From a bacterium (lineage in GTDB: Bacteria > Electryoneota > RPQS01), in assembly GCA_018812265.1 (NCBI GenBank), contig JAHJDG010000092.1, positions 1 to 49,490 on the forward strand: DNA of 49,490 nt, given 5' to 3'. The translations under genes were made by a program, and so were the position numbers. Positions 15,646-26,500 of this stretch are shown piece after piece. The notes below the pieces were generated by a model. It did not search any database. It saw only the letters and a list, made by a program, of their open reading frames with translations, and was not told the DNA's origin. Positions within the stretch are counted from its first letter, which is position 1; every line of letters begins with the position of its first letter.

Positions 15646-16998
15646 TTACTTGGGTGCCGGGTCCGGCGGGGGGATGGCGCGCAGCGAATCCAGTTTCGCT
15701 ATCGCTTGTTGCGCGAGCTTTCTCCGTTCGGGATCGCTTCCTATTGTGGCGAGATTCTGAAGCCGACTCTTCGCTTCATCGAACCGGCCTGCCTGTATGT
15801 TGGCTCTCGCTAAGAGTAAACCAACGTCGTCTCGCTGCGCGCCGGGCGGCAGCCGATGGTAGGCAAGTCCCAAAGACGTTTGGGCCTGTTCATGATCGCC
15901 CCGTGCGAGAGCGGCGATTCCCGTCATTATCTGTTTCCTGACTTCCGTGGAATCCGTTTTCCCTCTCTGCTCAGCGGCATTCAGCGATTCGTCATGGTAG
16001 AGTTTCGCTCGAACGGTGTCGGTGCGGGGTCGCACTTCAGCGCTTACCCGATCAGCCTTCACGGAGCGAGTAGCCGATGACTCGGGAGTGGCCGCTGCGA
16101 AACCGGTTTCACTTTCCAAGATAAGATCCCGATACCGCTCAGGATCGAACTTCCCCAGTGTAACGTCGGCGAAGTGACTCCGCTCCGCGGACGAAAGGGA
16201 ATCGCGGACAACTCCCTTGTGGGCAACTACCGAGGCTTGCGCGTGCAATTCGACGCCGGTAGCCATCGGCAGGGATTCCTCGATTCCGATTTCGGCTGGC
16301 TCCTCGATCCTGTCGGCCTCCGTCTCCACCGTCACGACCGGTGCTTTTTTCGCTGGCTCCAGCTTAATCGTTCGATCCGCCAGGGTGGCGGGAATCTCCA
16401 CCGACCGTTTTTTGGAAGGACTGGGTTGCATGGGAACAGATGTAATATCGTACCTTTTCTTGTCCTCCATTTCGGGAATATTATCTTCGGAAGCGGTCGG
16501 AGTCGTTGGAAGCGAATCGGTGGTCCGGACGGATGCTTGTCTCGGCGCTACCGGAGTTCCTTCCTTTGCGGGGGGAGGCGAAGTGGGTTCCAAGCCATAT
16601 CTCAGCCCGATCAGAACGGCAAAGGCGACGGTACCGGCCGTTCCCACGATCCACCTCCGACCCCACGCGATCGCCCACAGCGATTCCAGCCAGCCTCGCG
16701 ACCCGGCCGTCTTCTCCCCGCGAGCGGCCGTTCGCTTCTCACGCAGCAATCGCTCGTACTGCGACTCGAAGTCCTCATTTTCTCGGTGAGCTCGCGCGAC
16801 GAACTCCTCGCGGGTCGTGGCCAGCGTTTCGAGAGCCGGAGCCGCTTCCTCCAGTTCCTGCTGACAGGCCGGACAATGCAGCAGATGCTGCTCAAAGCGC
16901 TCCGCTTCCGCATCCGCGAGCGTTCCCAGAGCGTAGGAAACGAGCAGCGTTCCGATGGAGGGATCGCTGCACTCCTGAGTCGGTTTCTTTGGAGTCAC
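15646..16998 (-). CDS. Membrane anti-sigma factor with HC2 zinc finger and exported TPR region
   Basis: 450 residues from the GTG at 16998, which overlaps the sigma stop in a GTGA arrangement and has GGGAGG 7 bases upstream; a farther GTG at 17022 is less likely. The N-terminus carries an anti-sigma zinc finger: C10, then H38-x3-C42-x2-C45 (QHLLHCPAC). A single membrane helix lies near 116-135 (WIVGTAGTVAFAVLIGLRYG). The middle is a long, polar, Pro/Thr-rich linker. The C-terminal 110 residues are helical TPR-like (ALARGDHEQAQTSLGLAYHRL, ANIQAGRFDEAKSRLQNLA). The finger should hold the sigma factor at the inner membrane in the cytoplasm while the TPR region samples the periplasm. The gene pair is cotranscribed and ends in a strong terminator. 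Confidence 0.85.
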   Translation of the reverse strand: MTPKKPTQECSDPSIGTLLVSYALGTLADAEAERFEQHLLHCPACQQELEEAAPALETLATTREEFVARAHRENEDFESQYERLLREKRTAARGEKTAGSRGWLESLWAIAWGRRWIVGTAGTVAFAVLIGLRYGLEPTSPPPAKEGTPVAPRQASVRTTDSLPTTPTASEDNIPEMEDKKRYDITSVPMQPSPSKKRSVEIPATLADRTIKLEPAKKAPVVTVETEADRIEEPAEIGIEESLPMATGVELHAQASVVAHKGVVRDSLSSAERSHFADVTLGKFDPERYRDLILESETGFAAATPESSATRSVKADRVSAEVRPRTDTVRAKLYHDESLNAAEQRGKTDSTEVRKQIMTGIAALARGDHEQAQTSLGLAYHRLPPGAQRDDVGLLLARANIQAGRFDEAKSRLQNLATIGSDPERRKLAQQAIAKLDSLRAIPPPDPAPK

Positions 16999-17612
16999 AG
17001 CGCACCTCCCAAGATCGCCCACAACCGCTTGCGGCAGTCGAATACCCGCTTATAGAACGTGTTCCGGCTGAGCCTGGGATCCTGCTTGTGGAACCTTTCC
17101 CACAGTTCGCCGATTTCATATCCTTCCATGAGCGCGGTCAGAAGTGGTTTGCAGAATTCGTGATGGAGCGATTGAATGGCCCGCCACACCCGCTCCAGTT
17201 GGAGTTTACGCTCGACGTCATCCGCCACATTAACCGAATCATCACCAAGCAAACGACCGCCGAAGGCATCGGCCGAATCGCCGCCGCCGTCCGATGAGGA
17301 TCGCGCGTCGAGCGAAACTTCCCGGTGGCGGCGGGCTTTGTCCAGTTCATTCCAGATTCTTTTTTGTAGAATGGCGTGCGCATAAGTCAACGGGCTGTGT
17401 TCGATCTTGGGAAGGTCGCGGACGAAAATCGTCAGGGTCTCTTGCACAAGGTCTTCGTGATCCTCGCGCGACCACCCTCTCACCTTGAATCTGACAAGTC
17501 CCAAGAGTCTTACCCGGACGATGCCGCAAAGCTCGTCCAATCCCGCCTCATCGCCCGACTTGGCTCGGCTCAGCAGCGCTTCTATGTCTGAATTATCAAT
17601 CGGGTGGGGCAT
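16995..17612 (-). CDS. ECF-type RNA polymerase sigma factor (VIT-VWA module)
   Basis: 205 residues. Region 2 is clear (LLSRAKSGDEAGLDELCGIV, DHEDLVQETLTIFVRDL, LTYAHAILQKRIWNELDKARR), followed by a Ser/Gly/Asp-rich linker. Region 4 is recognisable but divergent (LERVWRAIQSLHHEFCKPLLTALMEGYEIGEL... NTFYKRVFDCRKRLWAIL), ending in the usual DNA-binding helix pair. It is coupled by a 4-base overlap to the zinc-finger anti-sigma gene, which would restrain it. A good sigma70-like promoter (TTGATT-N17-TATATT) lies 50 bases before the ATG, so the gene need not depend on its own product. No Shine-Dalgarno site is visible before the ATG. Confidence 0.88.
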   Translation of the reverse strand: MPHPIDNSDIEALLSRAKSGDEAGLDELCGIVRVRLLGLVRFKVRGWSREDHEDLVQETLTIFVRDLPKIEHSPLTYAHAILQKRIWNELDKARRHREVSLDARSSSDGGGDSADAFGGRLLGDDSVNVADDVERKLQLERVWRAIQSLHHEFCKPLLTALMEGYEIGELWERFHKQDPRLSRNTFYKRVFDCRKRLWAILGGAL

Positions 17613-17661
17613 GACGTAGGATGATGGGTATCTCGTTCATCCGGATTCAAACGATCAAGTA

Positions 17662-17690
17662 AATATAACCGAGGATGAACTCGAAATCAA
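17662..17690 (-). promoter_or_regulatory. Predicted promoter of the sigma/anti-sigma operon
   Basis: On the minus strand: TTGATT (17690-17685), 17-base spacer, TATATT (17667-17662). The hexamers and spacing are identical to the promoter predicted at 35736-35764 before the TPR-CHAT operon. Confidence 0.65.
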
Positions 17691-17756
17691 TACAGTTCCG
17701 CACGAGCTGTCAATTATCGTAGAAGCGAATCACCGTGGTTTGCAATAAAGCGTACG

Positions 17757-17794
17757 AAACAACGGGCCAGCTTTTTCGCTAACCCGTTGTTTTT
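17757..17794 (-). terminator. Terminator-like hairpin after the P-domain protein gene
   Basis: AACAACGGG (17758-17766) pairs with CCCGTTGTT (17783-17791) around a 16-base loop, 81 bases beyond the stop at 17875. The T-run is better on the + strand (TTTTT) than on the minus strand (TTTCG), so it may act in both directions. Confidence 0.55.
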
Positions 17795-17874
17795 ATGCGT
17801 CTATGGATTTCTATCGTCTGGTCGGGGTAAGAGGCCGCGCACGAACTTCCGATGGCCGCGGACTTGCCTTCTGG

Positions 17875-20436
17875 TTACCTGATTAGCAGCATCTTCTTCG
17901 TGTCCACGAAACTGCCCGTTGATAGTGTGTACAGGTACAAGCCGGAAGGCTGGCCGGCAGCATCAAAGAGCATGGTGTGTCTGCCCGCATCCACATGGCC
18001 ATTCACCAGCACGGCCAGTTCACGACCCATGATATCGAATACCTTCAACGTCGTCATCCCGGATTCAGGTAAATCGAACGAGATCCGGCAGACTCCGTTA
18101 AAAGGATTTGGGTAGTTCTGATACAGCGTGAAGTCGGTGCTCACGCCGTTACCAAACTCCGGCGTCGCCTCTACAACCGCCAGTTCGACACGATCCCCGT
18201 CGAAATCCACCGCGACCAAGACATAACGGTATGTAGTGCCGTTTTCCACGTCTTCATCGAGCCATTCATAGGTTTGCGTGAGGGCACTGTTCCCTTGGCT
18301 GGCGAGTCTGGCCACCGACGAGCCGTCACGCAGAACCTCGAAGCGGTCGTTATCAATCTCCGCTGCCGTCGTCCAGCGCAAGGACACTTGAGCGTCGCCG
18401 GCGGTGGCGTGGAAGGAGACGAGTTCTACGGCGAGTATGATATCGTATTCGAAACTGAGGCATGCCCAATTCAGGTATCCGACATCGAGCGCCACACGGT
18501 CACAGATGCGGAATATCCAGTTCCCGCGGGCGTCTTCTCCGTCGAATCTGGAGAGCGCTTCCTGTGGAACAAAGCTCCCGGTGAAGGGCGGCGCGCCCTG
18601 TCCTATCGAAAGCGTCGCTTCATCGTCAAAGCCCGTGCAACGGTAGTCGTCCCCCGCTCCTCCGTTCAATCTGCTGAGTGTGACCTCGGTCCCGGAAGGG
18701 GATATCAGACGTATCTCCAGGTCGCTGTCCCATGTGTGAAGCAAGTCAACACAAGCGTCCACATCGGTAATGAGATACTGGACCGGGACGTACACGACAA
18801 AGTCGGTGCACTGAGGATAGTCTTCAATCGGACCGCCGCTTTCCGTTGTATGAGAAAAGGGGGCATCACAGCCATCGCACTCAAAGGGCTCTCCACAGGG
18901 CCTGCAGCTTGTAGACAGCACGTAGTCCGCGCAGGGCACGCCGTCGAATCCATTCGGGTGAACGATGATCCAATAGGTTCTCGGCTCAAGACACACTCCA
19001 AGACACACGGTCTCACAGGAAACACCGCCGGATGTTGCGATGATCTGATAGTCCTGACATCCCCCACTCGGTCCGGGAGTGGCGATCGAGAGAACCGGCC
19101 TGAATTCGGCATTGACGCAAACGATCAAACTCTCGGCGTCCAGTAACGTGAGTTCATACCAATCGTAATCGCGGATTCCCCCGCTGGCGCGCGCCGAGCC
19201 ACACACCACGTCATTGCAGCCGGCAAGGGAAAAGACGGGCGGCGTACTGTTGCAGCCGCCGTTGAATGCATCCGGCGTGTTGGGGCAGGATTCTCCTTCC
19301 GGCCGACCGATGGGAGAACACTCAACGACGCACGGCTGGCACTCCGCGAGGGTGAGCGTGTAGTCGCCACTTTCGCTATCATATCCGTCAACGACCACAC
19401 AGTAGGTTTGTTCCGCAAACAGCGCTACGCACTCAATGTGGGATACAACCGGATAGGGCATGTTCGGCGCAGCACAGAAATCGTCGTTGCAGGCGATGAT
19501 CTGGCCTGCTTCATTGAAGACGTATAGCTTGCTGTCGTAGTTGGTCAGGCCGCCGCACAGACTGATGCCGACGTGCTGGTCAACCGGCGGTGTGTAGGCA
19601 TACGCCACATCGGACGCGGTGGAGCCGGTGTAGGGACACGCGTGATCGTAGTTGTTGAAGAAGGAAACCGTGCTCCCGTCAATGGTGAAGGGTATGCTTG
19701 GGATCACGAAGGGATCATCGCAGGCATCGCCCTCCGGCAAGCTTCCACAAGGCGTTGCGGGACAATCAACACCCTCCGCAATCTGGATTACGTAGTTGCC
19801 CGCGCTGCCCGAACCGTATCCGTCAACGATGATGTAGTAGGCAGTGCCCGCAAGAAGCGACAAACCGTTGCAGCAGCTTTGAAGGCCACAATGATCGTCA
19901 TCACAGCAGATCTCTACGGCTTCCGTATCATCGGGACAGCTCTGCCATATGTGCAGTCCGGTGTCGTAGCCGGAACCGCAGAGTGAAATGGTGACCGTTT
20001 TGTCAATCTCGGGCGTGTATAGATACACCCGATCGGGGCTGCCGAAGGCTCCGGATTGACAGATATAGTCATTGAGGGCTCCGGTTGTCGAGCCTGTGTC
20101 ACAGAAAGGAAGCGAGGGCACCGTGACGGCGTCTTCGCATCGTTCTCCGCCCGTATCCATGGATCTTTCGGGCATCCGCCGTGGAAGCAGCGATCGAAGA
20201 CTATCCAGGCGGGCCTTCAGCCGCGGGATATCATCCCCCCGTGCCACTTGGGTAAGAATCTCCTCGATCTCCGCCTTCAGGGAACCGACATTCCGGCTCC
20301 CGTCCAAGACCGTTTTTTTCACGACTTGAGCATCGGATAACCGATCGCCACGTTCGCTTGGCGCCATCGCCAAGCCCTGCCCAGTCAGCGAAATCAGAAC
20401 GGCCAGAGCTGCACACCGTAGGATTGCGGATTTCAT
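17875..20436 (-). CDS. Large secreted protein with PPC-like repeats, P-domain, FN3-like and T9SS sorting domains
   Basis: 853 residues from ATG 20436, which has AGGAG 8 bases upstream and starts a signal peptide (MKSAILRCAALAVLISLTGQ). After a short coiled segment come three or four Cys-rich units that resemble bacterial pre-peptidase C-terminal (PPC) domains: SLCGSGYDTGLHIWQ, AYYIIVDGYGSGSAGNYVIQI, SLCGGLTNYDSKLYVF, YCVVVDGYDSESGDYTLTL. Next is a subtilisin-type P-domain (DSDLEIRLISPSGTEVTLS, RFDGEDARGNWIFRICD), then an FN3-like unit (SLRWTTAAEIDNDRFEVLRD) and a sorting domain (YQNYPNPFNGVCRISF, DIMGRELAVLV, PSGLYLYTL). No protease domain is present, so the P-domain and PPC units probably work as adhesion or stability modules at the surface. 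Confidence 0.88.
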   Translation of the reverse strand: MKSAILRCAALAVLISLTGQGLAMAPSERGDRLSDAQVVKKTVLDGSRNVGSLKAEIEEILTQVARGDDIPRLKARLDSLRSLLPRRMPERSMDTGGERCEDAVTVPSLPFCDTGSTTGALNDYICQSGAFGSPDRVYLYTPEIDKTVTISLCGSGYDTGLHIWQSCPDDTEAVEICCDDDHCGLQSCCNGLSLLAGTAYYIIVDGYGSGSAGNYVIQIAEGVDCPATPCGSLPEGDACDDPFVIPSIPFTIDGSTVSFFNNYDHACPYTGSTASDVAYAYTPPVDQHVGISLCGGLTNYDSKLYVFNEAGQIIACNDDFCAAPNMPYPVVSHIECVALFAEQTYCVVVDGYDSESGDYTLTLAECQPCVVECSPIGRPEGESCPNTPDAFNGGCNSTPPVFSLAGCNDVVCGSARASGGIRDYDWYELTLLDAESLIVCVNAEFRPVLSIATPGPSGGCQDYQIIATSGGVSCETVCLGVCLEPRTYWIIVHPNGFDGVPCADYVLSTSCRPCGEPFECDGCDAPFSHTTESGGPIEDYPQCTDFVVYVPVQYLITDVDACVDLLHTWDSDLEIRLISPSGTEVTLSRLNGGAGDDYRCTGFDDEATLSIGQGAPPFTGSFVPQEALSRFDGEDARGNWIFRICDRVALDVGYLNWACLSFEYDIILAVELVSFHATAGDAQVSLRWTTAAEIDNDRFEVLRDGSSVARLASQGNSALTQTYEWLDEDVENGTTYRYVLVAVDFDGDRVELAVVEATPEFGNGVSTDFTLYQNYPNPFNGVCRISFDLPESGMTTLKVFDIMGRELAVLVNGHVDAGRHTMLFDAAGQPSGLYLYTLSTGSFVDTKKMLLIR

Positions 20437-20585
20437 ATCTATTCTCCTGGTTTCGTTCGTCTGATCATCACGGGCGGAAGGGTGAATCAAACGTGTGGTC
20501 CACAACCGCCGACCGGTACTTTCGGCAACTCGCGTCGCCGCTCTCGCTCTGAGACGCATCCAAAGTCATTCCGAAATCCAAGCGG

Positions 20586-23500
20586 CTACCGTTCCGCGGG
20601 GCTCCAAACCGGAACCGTAAAGCCGGAGTCGTCTTCAATGCGCAGGGACGGATAGGGATCGAATCGGGCGATGACGTGGTACCAGTGAACGCCGTCGGGG
20701 ACCGGTCGGTGAATGAAGCTTGTCAGTCTTGTCTTGCCGATCTTCTTCCAGATTGTGCCGGGCTGTCCGGGCGGGCTGTTGTCAGTGTAGACTTCGTAGC
20801 CGTCAACGGCGATGATATTGCCCATCGTATCAAGAATTACCGGGGACCAGTGCAGGTGCGCTTCAAGCGTGTCGTTGACGGTCTTGACCTCGATGATCAG
20901 GTCCGTGACGGCCTGAGGAACACCGTACCCGATGGGAACAATATGCGATACCGCTTCGGCCGCCGTTTTCATCGGTTCCACGTTGCCCACGTTATCCGTG
21001 GCAAGGGTGAAAAATCCGTACGTATGACCGTGCTCGCCGGTATAGACCCATGGGGTGTTCGTCAGTCCGGTCTCCTGTACCTCGAACGGTCCGTCGTCCG
21101 CGGATACATACACGGCGTAATCCTTGACTCCCGATCCGCCCGCGTCATCAGTCCCCGACCATGACACCACAATCTGGGTTTCATTCACAAGCGTGAGGTT
21201 CGAATCCACGCGGCTTGCCGGCGGACCGGCGTCTATTGTGTTGAAGATCGGCGGCGTATCAATCGGGTCGTTCACGTCGAAGACGATGCGTGCCTGCGCA
21301 TGAATCGTGTCCCCGGTTTGGCTGGTTGAACGCGGCACAATCGTGTAGGTGACGAAACCCTCGCCGCGGTGCGTGATCGAATCGTTGATGGCCAGAAATC
21401 CCACCAGCGGATTGATGGGCGGCTCACCCGTCGCCGGATCAATGGATTCAAAGACCCAGAACGCTTCGTTGGTATTGACGTCAATTCCCGCCGTCACGTC
21501 AATGAAAAGCCCCAGGGAATCCCGAACGTCGAGTCGTTCGGCATAGTAGGCTCGATTGGCCGGCGGGGTGAAAACGAAATTGCCAAATCCGAACGCGCCC
21601 AGCCGGAAGCTGCTCGAATTCAGATCCGGATCGAGCGGCTGCGTGATGTGCACGACCTGTGCCGGCGCCGTGGCCAGCGTTGGATCGTTCTCGAACCGGA
21701 TCGTGTAGGGTAGAATCTGATCCCGCGCAACAAAGTTGCCCTCGCCATAGCCCGCCGGACCAATGATGTCGTTGGGATCTCGTGATCTTATCACATCTGC
21801 ACACAGCTGGCGTTGGACCAAGCCGCCTAAACAGACTGCCGTACCCAAGAAATCAGGTCCCAAACGTCTGCCTCGCATTCGCTGTCTGGTAATCTTGCCT
21901 TTCACATCAATTCCTATGAAGCACTGCACAACATCTGTAATGTCTGGAGGACTTTCCTCAGGCATAAACAGACCAACCACACATGCATTGTAGAAACCGT
22001 ATGCACAGAAAGGTACCAGCACAGTCGCGAGAGGCACACTCAGAATACCGAAACTCACAATTGTTCCCTTGACAATTGCAGTGTAGGCAGCAATACAGGT
22101 TACGACGGCAAATCCGCAATCGGCAGCGCGTAGAGCGAATCCGGCGATTTCACAGACGGTTTCCGCGAAATTCCGCTGAAACATGATCCCAGCTTCCGTT
22201 GTCATGAATGAGTCAGCCCAAGCAACGAGATGCTCGATTGTCTCCCGATCAACAGCGTCAGAATCCAATAGTCCGAGTGCAATATAGCCTTGAAAAACAG
22301 TGTCAACAAACGCCACTGTGTCATCTAACAGGGCGACCAGTTGTTCCGGAAGGCTATCTTGGTTCTCGGCCAGAAGCATCTGCTGAAGCTGTAGAATTCG
22401 TATCGTCTGAGCTGCAAGGTAGCCATCAATATCTAGCGCTTTGGCATTAACAGCAAAGGGCTGCAAATCACCCGTGAAATCGGTGATCACTATGTTGCAG
22501 GTCAACAGCTCTCCCGCAGCAACGTCCTTGGCAATCATCGGTACTACCTTGGAGTTACCAATGATAATTGCGTTGTCAGTGTTGTTAGGCACTGAGTCAG
22601 CCATGATATCCGGTATGAGATCTTCACGCATCAAAAACCGTTCAGAGTAGACGCGAATACTCTGATACTGCCCCGTTGAAATCGAAGCGGATACGTATTC
22701 AACGTCCACGTTGGATGTATTCTGAATCGTCACGCTGTACACGGCCGTCCCGCCGGCACGAACGGACCACGGTGCGCTCACGTCATGTGTGGCGCTGTAT
22801 AGGATTCGCGGTTCTACAGTAAAGGCTCCTGGAAGTGTGACGGTAGATCCATCTGGCTTCATGGCTACGATATCGAAGGTGCCCAACGGAACTTGCGGTA
22901 GGTAAAAACGAGCCCCCAATTCGGTGGAATTACGGAACTCGTACACATGAGCGTGTATGAGTGAGTCCGGGGACAACCGCAGCAGAACGTCAGTTGAGTC
23001 GCAGAATCCTGCACCACGAAGAGTGCATGTAACTCTGCCATCCTGACCGCCGTGATCCGGGTCAACAGATAATATCGAAAACGGCATGGCATCCGCAACA
23101 ATACTGTAGTCTGTTGTACTGCCCCGCGCGACCAGCATGAGGTAGTAGTTGCCTTCTTCTGTGGTGGGAATCAACAGTTCTTGATCGGACAAGAACGGCT
23201 GTGCCGCAGCATAATCATGGTCACTGAGTGAAGGAATACGGCCAAAGGCAACATAGAACTCGTTAAAGGAACTCTGCGACACGCCATCGAGGATGACGCG
23301 CAGGTCCAGATCGGCTTCCACCGCGATCCGATAGAAGTGTCGTTCGCTCTGACTGAGATTCCCGTTGGTCGGAACACCCAGCGTCAATTGCGGAACGTCA
23401 ACACTGATGAGCGACGCTGATGCGCCGGTATTGTTGAGATCATCGCTCTCCGGAATGCTGTTGCGGATGTCGGTTCGGACCAGAGCGTGATAGGCTCCGG

Positions 23501-26500
23501 GAGTCACTCCCGGCATGGTGCCGATGATCTCGCCATTTTCTCCCGTTCGGAACGTCTCATTGAGATTCACCAGCGCGTTTACCGTGAGAGTCAGGCCGGG
23601 CGCGATATCCACATAGTGATTCACGTAGCCCAACAGGGCGTCTGTGATGTCCCACGCGGTATCCGGTGAGAAGTAGATCGCATCCCGCAGCCAACCGACC
23701 GCCGGATTGGACCCTTGATTCTGCAACGTCCAAGAGACGGTCACCTGATCGCCGGGTTGCGCGGACGCGGGAAGACTGATCGCCGTTACGATAAGATCGG
23801 AAGGAGGCGGCAACTGGATGGTGATCGCCTCGGCGGCGGTGTTGTTGAGTTCTCCCGTTAACTCGTACTCGTCATCGCGGCTGTCGGTTTTCACGATCAG
23901 GTAGTAGTTCCCGATGAGATAGTACGGGATGGTGACCTGTCCGCTGTCCGAATACGCTTGTCCGGGAATCAGAGCGCCATTATGCGTAAACGTGGCGATG
24001 CGGGTATCCGAGGCGTCAAGCGTCGGATTGGGCGAAACATAGATGGCGTCATACCAGACGGTGCGGATCGTGGGGCCGGTGCCGATGTTCTGCACCGACC
24101 AACGGGCGGTAATCGGTTGGCCGGCGTTCGCCTGAACCGGCATGGTGAAAGCGATGACATCGAGATCGGGCGGCGGGGTCAACTGTACCATCATCGGCGT
24201 CGCGCTCGCGATCACGTTGTTGGACAGATCAATATCGCCGATCTGGTTGTTCGCATCCGTTCGGGCGATAAGATAGTAGTTCCCGGAAATCCCATTGGGT
24301 AGGGTGACGACACGATCTCGCGTATAGGTCTGGCCGGGAGAAAGCACGCCGGTTCTCTGGAGGGTTGTTAGGAGAAGATCCGTTCCCGTGTTCAGGATGG
24401 CATCCTGAGAAAGATAGACCGCGTCCTGCCAGCTACCGACAATCGTCGGCACCGTACCCACGTTTCCAACCGTCCACGCGACCGTTACACTCTGCCCGGA
24501 AAATGCCGAATCCGGTCCCGTGACGGATTGAGCCGCGATATTCACCGGATATGGATTCACCGTCAGCGGCTCACTGCGCAGAGTGTTGTTGTTCTCAGCA
24601 CCATACTCGTATACTTGATTTTCGGCGTCGGTAGTGACGTACACGTAGTACGTCCCGGAGATGTTGGATGGTACCGTACCGATCACCGTTTCGACATACG
24701 AGCCCATCACGGCCAGCGGGCCCGTATGAATGCGGGTCGCGAGCAGCGTTGCGCTGCCGGGATTCCAGGAAGAATTCGCCGACAGATAGACCTTATCGGT
24801 CCAAACGGAATTCGGAGTGCCGGCCAAGCCGTCGTTGATCACTCCATAGGTGACCGAAAGACTTTCGCCCGCGTTCGCGCTTGCCGCGACACTGATCTGA
24901 TGGACGCGCAGATCCGGCCAAGGCGTCAGGTAGATCTCCATGGACCCGGAGCTGCGGCCGATATTATTGTCTTCGAACTGGTATTCGTAGATCTGATTGT
25001 CGGCGTCCGCGGCAACGTAGACGTAGTAGTTCCCCGATATACCCTCGGGCAAGGACACGGTGGCCTGAGCCGGGTACGATGCGGACGGAGCCAGCGCACC
25101 CGCATGGGTCTGACTCTGCAGGACAACAACGGAGTCCGGATGATACACCGGGCTGCGCGACAGGTACACTCGATCCACCCACGGCCCGACGCCCGAGGAT
25201 CCCGGGCCTTGATTCAACACCATCCAAGCAATAGTCACCGGCTGGCCGGAATTGCCGGTTGCAGGAAGCGTGATGTTGGATACGACTAGATCCGGCCACG
25301 GTGAAAGCGTAACCGCAACGGCGGCATCACTCCGGGTGACGTTATTGCCGTCATAGAGATGTTCGAAGACTTGGCCAAGAACGTCGGACCACACGTAGAC
25401 ATAATATGTGCCGGAAATCCCATGAGGAATCAACACGTTGGCTTGGGCCGCATAAGTCCCTGACGGCGCAATCGTCCCGCTTCGGCTGATCGTGGCGAGT
25501 GGGATCGAAGCGCTGGAATCGAAGGTCGCTGAAGTTGACAAGAAAATCCGATCATTCCACGTTGTCTGTGGAACGGAACCCGGACCCTGATTCTGTACGG
25601 TCCATTCCACGCTGACATTCTGTCCCGATCCGGCTGTCGAGGGAGCCGTAACCGAGGTTACGACAAGATCCGGCCAGGGCGCTGCCGAAACCTCAACCGG
25701 CAGCGAACTTCGCCGAACGTTGTTATCCTCGGAGGTGTGTTCGAACACTTGATTATTGTAGTCCGTCTTCACATAGATGAAGACGCTTCCAAAGAGAGAC
25801 GACGGGAGATTGGCCGTCGCCGCTCGGGTGTAGGAAGAATCCGGCGGCAGAGCTCCCGTCCGAGAATAGCTGCCGAGAACCGTCGCCGTGGCAAGGTTCA
25901 GCGCCGTATCAAGCGACGCGTACACGCGATCGTTCCAGGAATTCTCAAAGGGCGTTCCGGGTCCGTTGTTCAGCACCGTCCACTGGATCGAAAGGGGCTG
26001 CCCGGCCGTACCGGACGTCGGGACAACGAGGTCGCTTACGATCAGATCCGGCGGCGGGGTGAGGGTGACCGTCAAGGTATCGCTGTACTCGGTGTTGTTC
26101 TGTTCGAAGACGAATTCATAGACCGAATTTCCAATATCGGTCTGGACCAGAAAGTAGAAAGCGCCATAGATCGTCTGAGGCAAGGTTACGATCCTTGAAC
26201 CTTGGTACGAACTGTCCGGCAGAAGAATGCCGACATGCTGAGTGGCACCGAGCGCATGGTCATCGCCGCTCAGCAAAGTATCTCGCGACAAATACACCGC
26301 ATCGGACCAGGTGCCAACGATGGTCGGCCCCGTTCCGCGATTTTGTACCGTCCACGTCATGCTGACACTCTGGCCGGAAAAGGCATTGGCCGGCGAGATG
26401 ATGTTGGTAACCTGCAAATCCGGAGGAGGCGTGAGATTCACGTGCATCGGATCGTCGTTTCGGCCCAGGTTATCATTCTCGCTGGACTCCTGCACGTGGC

